Shown one piece after another: positions 1-7,731 of a DNA stretch of 64,000 nt. The notes below the pieces were generated by a model that saw only the letters and a program-made list of their open reading frames with translations, was not told the DNA's origin and made no database searches. The DNA comes from Janthinobacterium lividum. Its GTDB lineage: Bacteria; Pseudomonadota; Gammaproteobacteria; Burkholderiales; Burkholderiaceae_D. The number at the start of each line of letters is the position of its first letter. Within the stretch, counting starts at the first letter, position 1. Where the stretch lies: NCBI RefSeq assembly GCF_023509035.1, contig NZ_CP075583.1, forward strand, positions 620,001 to 684,000. Reading direction: 5' to 3'. The position numbers and the translations under genes were made by a program.

Positions 1-1239
1 CGCGCCGGCCTGCTTTTCCAGCACCAGCACGCCGCGCCCCACCAGGTAAAAGCCGATGTGGCCGCGGCGCGCGTCATTGCCGTTGCCGTGCGTATGCGCC
101 AGTTGCACCACCATCTCGGCCACTTCCACTTCGCTGCGCGCGCTGCGCTTGGCGATGCGTTCGATGGCGTGGCGGTAGCTGTCGCGCGTGGCGAAATCCA
201 TCAAGCCATAGGTACGGGCCGGATCCAGGCGCAAAGTTTGCTCGACCACGCTCATGGTCTCGACGAATTCCTGCCAATCCATGGTGCCCAGAAAACGCAG
301 GCTGCCGATGCTGTTGGCGATCGATACCTGGTCGGCCGCCTGCTGCCCGATCTCGGACTGGATCTGCTGCTCGATGGTGAGGCCCGATTCGGCCAGCTTG
401 TGCATCAGCCACGACAGCGCCAGGGTCAGCGACGAACTTTGTCCCTGCAGGCGGCGCGAAAGTTCGGCCACGAAAGCGCTGGTCAGGGGCGGATTCGAGC
501 GCGCCATGTCGGCCACCAGCAGTATCAAGCCGCTGGGATTGCGCTCGGCGATGTCCGTCATCTGGTCGGCCCAGGTATTGGCCAGGTCGCGCTGCATGCG
601 GTCGTCGGCCACGCGCGCGGCGACGCGGCGCAGGTTCTCGATCAGGGCCAGGCGCAGCATGATGGGCACGGCCCACAGTTCGCCCAGGGTCAATGTGGCC
701 ACATCCTGGTAAGCCTCGACGAAGTGGCACAGGTTTTCCAGGTCGACGCGGCCATCGCCGTGCGAGATGATTTCCAGCGCAATTTTATACACGCGCGGGC
801 AACCCGCATCCACGCCGGAGCTCAGCCGTGGTAGCTCCTTGCTGTAGTTCTTCGGCAAATGGCGCCGCGTGGTACGGATCTGCTCTTCGATCAGATAAAA
901 ATTATCGAGCAGCCATTCCGAAGCGGGCGTGACCTGGCGCCCGCTTTTCACCGTGGCCGTCAATTCGTTGACGGTGGCCGTGATCAGGGCCGCATTGTCG
1001 GCCAGGCGCGCCAACAGGCGGTCGCGGCCGTGATGCCGCCCTACCGCATGGCCGGCGGCCACGTGCTTGCCGTGGGCGGCCATCTGCATGGCGCTGAACA
1101 ATTCGGAGCGCAGGGGCAAGGCATCGTCGCGCGCGGCGTCGAAGGTGTCCGGTGCAAGGGAATGGTCGCGGAAGATTTCTTTGACTTTGGAAATCTGTTC
1201 CTTGATCTGCTGCGTGACAACTGCTGTGTACTCTTTCAA
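1..1239 (-). CDS. Cyclic beta-1,2-glucan synthase (NdvB/ChvB family), N-terminal part
   Basis: Partial gene cut by the left window edge; 413 N-terminal codons are present. The family makes periplasmic cyclic beta-1,2-glucans from UDP-glucose with an inner-membrane glycosyltransferase followed by a C-terminal GH94-type phosphorylase domain, neither of which lies inside the window. Visible family motifs are ASEWLLDNFYLIEEQIR, the ELPRLSSG and PRVYKIALE segments, LGELWAVPIMLRLALIENLR, and LRFLGTMDWQEFVE followed by DPARTYGLMDFATRDSYR. No in-frame ATG fits the start. I chose TTG at 1239 because a GAGG lies 6 nt upstream; GTG at 1260 is the alternative, and an in-frame stop lies a few codons further up. 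The family assignment is firm, the start less so. Confidence 0.85.
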   Translation of the reverse strand, partial: MKEYTAVVTQQIKEQISKVKEIFRDHSLAPDTFDAARDDALPLRSELFSAMQMAAHGKHVAAGHAVGRHHGRDRLLARLADNAALITATVNELTATVKSGRQVTPASEWLLDNFYLIEEQIRTTRRHLPKNYSKELPRLSSGVDAGCPRVYKIALEIISHGDGRVDLENLCHFVEAYQDVATLTLGELWAVPIMLRLALIENLRRVAARVADDRMQRDLANTWADQMTDIAERNPSGLILLVADMARSNPPLTSAFVAELSRRLQGQSSSLTLALSWLMHKLAESGLTIEQQIQSEIGQQAADQVSIANSIGSLRFLGTMDWQEFVETMSVVEQTLRLDPARTYGLMDFATRDSYRHAIERIAKRSARSEVEVAEMVVQLAHTHGNGNDARRGHIGFYLVGRGVLVLEKQAGA

Positions 1240-1582
1240 CTTGGGCCTCGCTAGGTGCACGCAGGCAACCAGCGGCCACCGTCACGCTGGCCCAGTCTGG
1301 AAGAACACGATCGGACACTGGCGAAGACGGAAAGCGAAGCGCCGGAGCGTTGCGACGAATCTCAGGATATAGGGAGATTTTCTGAACTTCATCGTAGGTG
1401 CGCCCTGTACGCAAGACCGTGCGCTAGCGTACATACAGCGTGCTTTAGGGACGTATCAGCAAAGAAATCAAGGCGTTGAATGGCAGAAAAATGCCGTCAG
1501 GAAATGAACGGAAGAAAATGCGCTACGGGCACCGTGCCGATGATGGCACGGTGCAATATTGCAAGGAGGAATTTCAAGCCGC
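1240..1582. other. Intergenic region with a perfect 10-bp stem-loop
   Basis: About 340 bases with no convincing gene between the glucan synthase start and the desulfurase stop. The clear structure is an inverted repeat at 1529-1554, GCACCGTGCC, a 6-nt loop, then GGCACGGTGC, about 30 bases after the desulfurase stop. It lacks a T-run on either strand, so it may be a transcript-end or stabilising hairpin and not a classical terminator. The rest should hold the promoter of the glucan synthase gene, but I see no strong match. Confidence 0.5.
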
Positions 1583-3610
1583 TCAGGCAGCGATGGCCAG
1601 CGTGTGCCGCGTCGCATCCGCCATCGCCATGCCGCCGTTGAGTTGCCATGCCGCGCCGTGGCCGAGGCGGCGCAGACAGGCAGCGGCGCGCGCGCTGCGG
1701 TTGCCACTGCGGCAGAAAAAGACCAGCGGGCGCTGCGGCTGCTGCAACCACGCGGCCACCTGTCCCGCCAGGCGGCTCAGCGGTACGCTACGCACTTCAC
1801 AGCCTTCGAATACCGCGCCGGCGCAAGCCGCGTGTTCATACGCTTCGCGCACGTCGACGAGGATGGCGTCGGGATGCTGGCGCAGGAAGGCGGGCAAGGC
1901 GGCCGCATCGAGTTGCTGTTCACTCGCGGGGGCTGCGCCTTCGCGTGCGGTGCGCACGGTGATGCAGATGCTGCCGTCGTCACCTGCGGCGCACAGCACG
2001 GTGTCTTGCGTCACCAGCGCCGCCTCCAGCAAGGGCGTCAGCGCCTCGGGCGCCAGGGCGCCGATGAAGGCGAAGTGCTGCCCCAGCAGATACACATGGG
2101 TTGCGCCACACTCGACGCGTCGCAGGCGCTGCTGGCCCAGTGCCAGCTCACCGTCGATATCGACGCGGCCCACCTGTTCGATAGCGAGTTCCTGCAGCAA
2201 TGCCAGGCGCGCCACGCCATGGTCGGCTGGCGGCGCCGTGTGCACGATGGCGCGCAAGGCCAGGTGCTGGCAACGGATGAAGGCGGCCAGGCGCGGCACG
2301 AGCGCGGCGACAGGATCGATGACGACGCAACTGGCGCTGGCAGCGTCGCTGAGCAGCCAGGTGCACTGGCCATCGACGCTCAGCTGGATCACGCCGTCCT
2401 GCGGCGATGGCGCCAGCGCCGACGGCAGCAAGCAACTGCTGCGCAAGGCCTCGCCGCAACGCTCGATGCGCGCACAGGCAGCGGCAATGGTCGCCGCATC
2501 GATCAGGGGGCCGAACGACAGACGGATGGCCGAGCTGGCGCGCCATTGCGGCACGTGCATCGCTTCCAGCACATAGCTGGGCAGGGCCTTGGCGGCGGAA
2601 CAGGCGCTGCCCGAGCTGACGCGCACGCGCGCCGCATCGAACAGGTCGAGCAATTCCTTCGACGACAGGCCCGGCACGGAGAAATTGAGCGTCGTCGGCA
2701 AGGACAAGTCGAACGGCATATTGAAAACGATGCCGGGGAAAGCGCGTTCCAGGCTGGCCACCAGCTGCTCGCGGAAAGCGGTCAGGTCGGCGTGGCTGCG
2801 GAAGGTCTTGCCATCGTCCAGCGCGGCCAGCACGGCGCCCAGGGCGGCGATGCCGGCCATGTTTTCCGTGCCGGAACGCAGGCCCGCTTCCTGGCCACCG
2901 CCCATCATCAGGGGCGTAAACGGCGCACCGGCGCGCACATACAGCATGCCGATGCCCTTGGGCGCATACAGCTTGTGGCCGGAAAACGGCGCGTAATCGA
3001 TGCGCGTAGCGGCCAGGTTCAGCTTCAGCTTGCCCAGCGCCTGCACGCAATCGACCATCCAATACGCATCGGCACCGCGTTCCTGCAGCAGTTGCGCGAT
3101 GGCCGACAAGTCGCTGACGACACCGGTTTCATTATTCGCCGCCATCGTGCACAGCATGGCCGCGTCACCGATCAGCGCATCGAGTGCCTGCAGATCGTGG
3201 CCCCCCTGCGCATCGACAGGCAGTTTGCGCACTTCCAGGTTCAGGCCCAATAAACGGTTCCAGTGCGCCAGACTTTCCGGCACGGCCTTGTGCTCGGTCG
3301 CGCCATACAGCAGCAGGCTGCCGATGCGCTTGCCCGCATCGCGCCGCTCGCGCAGCGCGCACAGGGCCGATAGCACGGCCGTCTGGATGCCTTCGGTGGC
3401 GCCGCTATTGAACATCAGTCGGCCATCGCCCACGCCCAACAAACGGCTGGCGCGCTGGCGCACGCCATCCATCATGGCCTTGGCCTGCAATCCCGTGGCA
3501 TGGGTGCTGCTGGGATTGCCATAGCCCTGCTCCATCGCTTGCCGGGCGGCGGCAACGGCGGCGGGCAGCACGCAAGTGGTGGCATTGCTGTCGAGGTAGA
3601 TTTCTTTCAT
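1583..3610 (-). CDS. Cysteine desulfurase - degenerate MBL-fold - rhodanese fusion protein
   Basis: 675 aa, much longer than a normal NifS/IscS (about 400 aa). Residues 1-390 are a class V PLP-dependent cysteine desulfurase with His107 (ATEHKA), PLP lysine Lys213 (SGHKLYAPKG) and catalytic Cys337 (SSGSACSA). Residues 405-555 resemble a persulfide-dioxygenase-like metallo-beta-lactamase domain (VVIDPVAALVPRL, then HTAPPADHG at 457-465). Its two metal histidines are replaced by Ala459 and Pro461, while Asp463 and His464 remain. Residues 570-675 are a rhodanese domain with active-site loop CRSGNRS (Cys633). By family knowledge the first domain makes a cysteine persulfide and the last transfers sulfane sulfur; coupling of the two is inference. 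It is divergent from an Lrp-type regulator. Confidence 0.85.
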   Translation of the reverse strand: MKEIYLDSNATTCVLPAAVAAARQAMEQGYGNPSSTHATGLQAKAMMDGVRQRASRLLGVGDGRLMFNSGATEGIQTAVLSALCALRERRDAGKRIGSLLLYGATEHKAVPESLAHWNRLLGLNLEVRKLPVDAQGGHDLQALDALIGDAAMLCTMAANNETGVVSDLSAIAQLLQERGADAYWMVDCVQALGKLKLNLAATRIDYAPFSGHKLYAPKGIGMLYVRAGAPFTPLMMGGGQEAGLRSGTENMAGIAALGAVLAALDDGKTFRSHADLTAFREQLVASLERAFPGIVFNMPFDLSLPTTLNFSVPGLSSKELLDLFDAARVRVSSGSACSAAKALPSYVLEAMHVPQWRASSAIRLSFGPLIDAATIAAACARIERCGEALRSSCLLPSALAPSPQDGVIQLSVDGQCTWLLSDAASASCVVIDPVAALVPRLAAFIRCQHLALRAIVHTAPPADHGVARLALLQELAIEQVGRVDIDGELALGQQRLRRVECGATHVYLLGQHFAFIGALAPEALTPLLEAALVTQDTVLCAAGDDGSICITVRTAREGAAPASEQQLDAAALPAFLRQHPDAILVDVREAYEHAACAGAVFEGCEVRSVPLSRLAGQVAAWLQQPQRPLVFFCRSGNRSARAAACLRRLGHGAAWQLNGGMAMADATRHTLAIAA

Positions 3611-3729
3611 GATGGCAGTCTGAGTATTCTATAAAAAGGGCGCAGCGCAAGTGGCTGGAACATATGGATAGTCTAGCGGCCGCCCCCCGTGAAGATATGC
3701 CAAAAGACACTGCAACTACGGTACTATGC

Positions 3730-3743
3730 AGCATGCTCATGCT
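3730..3743. promoter_or_regulatory. Inverted repeat, candidate Lrp-type operator
   Basis: Perfect inverted repeat AGCATG-ct-CATGCT, 21 bases upstream of the Lrp-family start codon and within the 153-base divergent intergenic region shared with the desulfurase fusion. The position suits autoregulation and control of the divergent gene. That a regulator binds here is inference. Confidence 0.35.
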
Positions 3744-3763
3744 ATAAAAACCGAAATAGTAAA

Positions 3764-4261
3764 ATGAATTCACCAAACGTCGCCCTCGACAAATTCGACT
3801 GTGCCATCCTGGCCGCCCTGCAGCAGGACGGCACCTTGTCGATCGCCGCCCTCAGCGAGAAGATCGGCCTGTCCAGCACACCGTGCTGGAAGAGGGTCAA
3901 ACGCCTGGAGGAAGAGGGCTATATCGAGAGCCGCGTGGCCATCGTCAACCGGCAAAAAGTGGGCTTGCCCGTGACCGTCTTCGTCAGCGTGCGCACGGGC
4001 CAGCACGATGAAAAATGGCTGCGCCGCTTCGCCGCCGCCGTCATCGTCTTGCCCGAGGTACAGGAATTTCACCGCATGAGCGGCGATATCGACTACCTGC
4101 TGAAAGTCGTCACCACCGACATCAAGGGTTATGACACCTTTTATAAAAAGCTCATCAAGGCAGTCCAGCTGACGGGCGTGTCATCCGCCTTTTCCATGGA
4201 ACAAATCAAGTGCAGTACGGAATTGCCGCTGGCATTGATCGCCCACGGCTTGCCTGCCTGA
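3764..4261 (+). CDS. Lrp/AsnC family transcriptional regulator (DecR-like)
   Basis: 165 aa with the standard two-part Lrp layout. The N-terminal helix-turn-helix spans about residues 8-60 (FDCAILAALQQDGTLSIAAL, then LSSTPCWKRVKRLEEEGYI). A C-terminal RAM effector-binding domain includes the GDIDYLLKV motif. I chose the ATG at 3764 because the family starts close to the HTH and the upstream extension does not look coding. It is transcribed divergently from the cysteine desulfurase fusion. Lrp members next to cysteine-degrading enzymes, such as DecR/CyuR of enterobacteria, sense cysteine, so a cysteine-responsive role is likely but inferred. An inverted repeat lies just upstream. Confidence 0.9.
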   Translation: MNSPNVALDKFDCAILAALQQDGTLSIAALSEKIGLSSTPCWKRVKRLEEEGYIESRVAIVNRQKVGLPVTVFVSVRTGQHDEKWLRRFAAAVIVLPEVQEFHRMSGDIDYLLKVVTTDIKGYDTFYKKLIKAVQLTGVSSAFSMEQIKCSTELPLALIAHGLPA

Positions 4262-4309
4262 ACATTTTTCCACCCGAGCGATGCGGGTCTGATCCGCAGG
4301 CTGGACAAG

Positions 4310-4420
4310 CAACAAGCCGGCGCAGCGTTCAGCGGCGGCTGTCGAGGAAATCAGGGATTTGATCAGCGACTCGGCCCGCAAGGTAAAAGCGGACAGCAAG
4401 CTGGAAGAAACAGCTCATGT
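4310..4420 (+). pseudogene. Remnant of a methyl-accepting chemotaxis protein signalling domain
   Basis: From about 4320 to 4415 one frame reads AQRSAAAVEEIRDLI, then SDSARKVKADSKLEETA. Aligned by eye with the chemoreceptor encoded at 34764-36458 ([20 protein letters not shown], then [12 protein letters not shown]) it matches at 18 of 32 positions. No start codon, upstream receptor sequence or downstream signalling tip is present, and the frame continues into unrelated sequence. It looks like a decayed fragment of the cytoplasmic helical domain. It fills most of the gap between the Lrp gene and the thioredoxin-like gene. Confidence 0.6.
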
Positions 4421-4512
4421 GGCGGCGCACAAGCCCATGCTGCCCACGCATCCCGCCCGAAAGCACTGGCCAGAGATGCGTGGGAAGAGTTTTAAGGGGC
4501 GTTGGAAGGAAA

Positions 4513-5025
4513 TTAAATCGCCGGCGCTTTCACGCTCGCCGCTTGCTTGAAGAAATCATAAATGCCGCTCTCGCTCATGCGGCGCGCATTCGCCAGTTCG
4601 CCGCCCTTGGTGGCGTACAGCACCTGATTGTTGTCGCTCGAGACCAGCACGGCGGCAGGGATGCCTTTCTTGAGCGGATTGCCATAGGCTTGCGCCACAT
4701 CGAGGTTATGGTCGAAGTTACCCACGTCGACCTTGACGACCTTGAACTGCTGTTGCATCAATTCCGCGTTTTTGCCTTCCTTCAAGGCCTTGTCGAGCGC
4801 GCGGCAATCCTCGCACCAGTTGGCGCCAAAGATCAGCAAGACAGGCACGTGCGCCGCCTTGGCCTCGGCCAGCGCGCGGGCCACGTCGGCCTTGGCGTCG
4901 GCCGCCGCGTTGTATGGCAAATGCGGCGTAGCGACCGGGTTGGCCGGTGTGGGGGCGGCGGCAACGGCGGTGCCGGCAAGCAGCAGGCTGGCAAGGAAAA
5001 GGGAAACGCAAAGGGAAAGGCGCAT
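4513..5025 (-). CDS. Secreted thioredoxin-family protein
   Basis: 170 aa. Residues 1-23 are a Sec signal peptide (basic start, then a hydrophobic LFLASLLLAGTAVA stretch). The rest is a thioredoxin fold with the redox motif WCEDC (Cys71, Cys74) inside LLIFGANWCEDCRALD. It is probably a periplasmic thiol-disulfide or peroxide-linked reductase of the thioredoxin_7/DUF255-like group; the exact partner is unknown. I chose the ATG at 5025 because it has CAGGAG 6 nt upstream and begins the signal peptide. Longer in-frame starts lack these features. Confidence 0.85.
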   Translation of the reverse strand: MRLSLCVSLFLASLLLAGTAVAAAPTPANPVATPHLPYNAAADAKADVARALAEAKAAHVPVLLIFGANWCEDCRALDKALKEGKNAELMQQQFKVVKVDVGNFDHNLDVAQAYGNPLKKGIPAAVLVSSDNNQVLYATKGGELANARRMSESGIYDFFKQAASVKAPAI

Positions 5026-5333
5026 GCGGGGCTCCTGAGAGAAATCGTGAGGCCAGCTGAACAACTGCCAGCGGGCGTGATTGTCTAGAATATGCCTGCT
5101 TGTAGGAAATATCCACCATTTAATTGCACTGTGCTTATGCGGAAAACGTATAAGCGCCACCAAGTAGACGTCTCATGAGCATGACAGATACCCTGTCCTC
5201 ATTACAGTCGCCAGGAAGCTGCTAGCGCAGCATGGCTTGCAAGCCGGACTAATGCCCACAGGCAGCGAAATGGAACGCATGGGATAATATGGGGCTCAGA
5301 CTGAGCAACGCGGCCCGAACGCGCCCTCCCCCC
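5026..5333. other. Divergent intergenic region with an extended -10 element
   Basis: About 308 bases between the divergent thioredoxin-like and HPP-family genes. At 5279-5288 the plus strand reads TGGGATAATA, which looks like an extended -10 (TGG plus GATAAT) placed about 45 bases before the ATG at 5334. An interrupted inverted repeat (GCTTAT and ATAAGC arms) lies near 5133-5154. No small gene is evident. Confidence 0.35.
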
Positions 5334-6500
5334 ATGACAACTTCTTTCCTGGCACGCTGGCTGCCGCAACCGAACAACGGCAGCCGCCGCGAACAATTAC
5401 GCGCCTGCGCAGGCGCCATCTGCGGCTTGCTGCTGACGGGCCTGATCTGCCATTTCCTGCTAGCCCCCGACAGCGCCAGCGTCTACCTGATCGCGCCCAT
5501 GGGCGCCTCGGCCGTGCTGCTGTTCTGCCTGCCGGCTAGCCCGCTGGCGCAACCGTGGTCCGTGGTGGGCGGCAACGTCGTCTCCGGCATGGTGGGCATG
5601 GCTTGCGTGAAATGGCTGGGGCCCAGCGTGGGCGTAGCGGCGCTGGCCGCCTGCCTGGCCATCGGCGCCATGTTTGCCCTGCGCTGCCTGCATCCGCCAG
5701 GCGGCGCCGTCGCCTTGACCACGGTCGTCGGCGGCGCCAGCGTGCATGCGGCCGGCTTTGAATTCGTCTTCATCACCGTGCTGTTCAATTCCGCCGTGCT
5801 GGTCGCCTGCGCCGTGCTGTACAACAACCTGACGGGGCGCCGCTACCCGCACATCCAGCAACTGGTCGCGCCGCATCCGCACGCCACCAAGGATGAGGTG
5901 CCCAGCAACCGCCTGGGCTTTTCGCCGGATGACCTGGATGCCGTGCTGCGCCAGCACAGCGAAGTGCTCGACATCAGCCGCGACGATTTGCAAGCCATCT
6001 TCCTGCAAACGGAAATGCGCGCCTACCAGCGCCGCTTCGGCGTTGTCACCTGCGCCGACATCATGTCGAAGGACGTGCTCAGCGTGGAATTCGGCACGCC
6101 GCTTGATGTTGCCTGGCGCACCATGCGCGAGCATCAGGTGGGCGCACTGCCCGTACTGAACCGGGCGCGCCGAGTCATCGGCATCATCACGCAGACGGAT
6201 TTTCTGCGCCATGGCGGCCTCGACGATTATCAGGGCATGCGCCAGCGCCTGCGCGGCCTGCTGCAGCGCAGCGGCCTGTCCCACAGCGACAAGCCGGAAG
6301 TGGTGGGACAGTTGATGACGCCGTCGCCGCACACGGCCCGCCTGGGCACGCCCATCATCGACCTCGTGCCCCTGATGGCAGACGCCGGTTATCACCATAT
6401 TCCCATCCTCGACGATGAAGAGCGCCTCGCTGGCATCATCAGCCAGTCCGATCTGATGGCGGCCCTGTACGAAAGCCGCTTTGCAGAGGCGGCCGCATGA
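5334..6500 (+). CDS. HPP family membrane protein with CBS-domain pair
   Basis: 388 aa. The N-terminal part has four to five hydrophobic segments and the family signature LRCLHPPGGAVAL. The C-terminal part (about residues 235-385) carries two CBS repeats (ADIMSKDVLSVEFGTPLDVA, then LMTPSPHTARLG) that by family knowledge bind adenosine nucleotides. HPP proteins are integral inner-membrane proteins, some linked to nitrite transport; the substrate here is unknown. The chosen start is ATG 5334. An in-frame ATG at 5289 overlaps a probable -10 element and is less likely. The stop overlaps the next gene (ATGA at 6497-6500), so the two are co-transcribed. Confidence 0.88.
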   Translation: MTTSFLARWLPQPNNGSRREQLRACAGAICGLLLTGLICHFLLAPDSASVYLIAPMGASAVLLFCLPASPLAQPWSVVGGNVVSGMVGMACVKWLGPSVGVAALAACLAIGAMFALRCLHPPGGAVALTTVVGGASVHAAGFEFVFITVLFNSAVLVACAVLYNNLTGRRYPHIQQLVAPHPHATKDEVPSNRLGFSPDDLDAVLRQHSEVLDISRDDLQAIFLQTEMRAYQRRFGVVTCADIMSKDVLSVEFGTPLDVAWRTMREHQVGALPVLNRARRVIGIITQTDFLRHGGLDDYQGMRQRLRGLLQRSGLSHSDKPEVVGQLMTPSPHTARLGTPIIDLVPLMADAGYHHIPILDDEERLAGIISQSDLMAALYESRFAEAAA

Positions 6501-7595
6501 CGCCATTCCAGGCACTGCTGACCGGCCCCGAGGGCGGCCCGGCTGGCACCGCCGTCAGCGCGCATTTTTTCGGCACGCAGCTGGCCATCGATGCGCCCGG
6601 CCATCATGTCGAGCTGGCGCAGCTGGTCGTCAGCGTGGGTGGTGTCGACGGCCCCGAACTGTTCCTGAACTGGCTCGACGAACAAGGACGGCAAGCGTCG
6701 CTGAAACCGCTTGGGGCGAAGGACATCGCCATCGTCTTGCGCGAAGCGCCAGCGGCGCTGCAGCCGCAACTGCAGCGCCTGTGGGGCGAGCGCCAGCGCA
6801 ACCGGCGGCAAGTGTCGGGCTGGCTTGCCGGCTTGACGGGCGCGGCCTTCGTCGCGGCCGCCCTGTTGTGGTGGCAGGGTGGCCATGTCATCGGCGCGCT
6901 GGCGGGATGGATCCCCTTGTCGACGGAAAAACAGCTGGGCGAACTGGCCCTGTCGCAAGTGCGCGCGCAAGGCGGCATCAGCGAGCACGGCGTGGCGCAG
7001 CAAACGGTGCAGGACATCGGCCGCAAGCTGACGGCCGGTTCGCGCTATCAGTACCGCTGGCTGGTCAAGCAGGACGACTCGGTCAACGCGTTTGCCATGC
7101 CCGGCGGCATCATCGTCGTGCATACGGGCTTGCTGCGCCAGGCGGGGGATCCGGAAGAGCTGGCCGGCGTGCTGGCGCATGAAGTGCAACATGTGGAGCA
7201 GCGCCATTCGCTGCGGCAAATGATCAGCAGCCTGGGCTGGGGGCGCCCTGGTGGGCGTGACCATCGGCGACATCAGCGCCGTGGCCGCCATGCTGGCGCA
7301 CCAGGCGGGCACCCTGTATTTCAGCCGCGACATGGAAGAGGAGGCAGACCGTCTGGGTTTGCTCGCCTTGCAGCGCGCGCAGATCCGTCCCGACGGCATG
7401 CTGCGCTTTTTTCAGAAGCTCGATAACAAGGACAAGGCCAGCGTACCGGGATGGATTTCCTCGCACCCGCAGACGGCGGCGCGCGCGCAGCAAATCCGCA
7501 GCCTGATCGCCGCCACCCCCTGCCCTACCTGCGTCCCATTGACCAGCCAGCACTGGCCGGCGATGAAAACCGTTGTCGCGCCAGCGGACAAATAG
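6497..7595 (+). pseudogene. M48 family metallopeptidase, frameshifted
   Basis: One family member split over two frames. The first part (from ATG 6497) has a roughly 100-residue N-terminal domain, one membrane segment (residues 110-127) and the zinc motif HEVQH (228-232). After the G-run at 7239-7243 the homologous sequence continues one frame away (LVGVTIGDISAVAAML, then DMEEEADRLG, which supplies the third zinc ligand) to the stop at 7595. Removing one G restores a 365-aa protein (GWGALVGVTIGD). As written, the product would lose the third ligand. A base-calling error in the G-run is the simplest explanation. It is translationally coupled to the HPP gene. Confidence 0.8.
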
Positions 7596-7731
7596 CAACA
7601 TTCCTGCCGCACAATTTATCCAAACGCACTGGGCAATGGCGTATGCTTACGCCCCGGCTGTTCCTTCGCGAGCGGCCACCCCGACCTCGTTACGCCTCCG
7701 TTCATTCCTCTCCTTACAAAGGACATCGCGC

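Noticed and set aside
1529..1554. Classical terminator after the desulfurase fusion
   Set aside because: The stem is perfect but neither strand has a T-run directly after it; kept only as a stem-loop.
4359..4550. A small gene of 63 codons
   Set aside because: Its first part is the chemoreceptor remnant and its end overlaps the thioredoxin-like gene antisense; no ribosome site.
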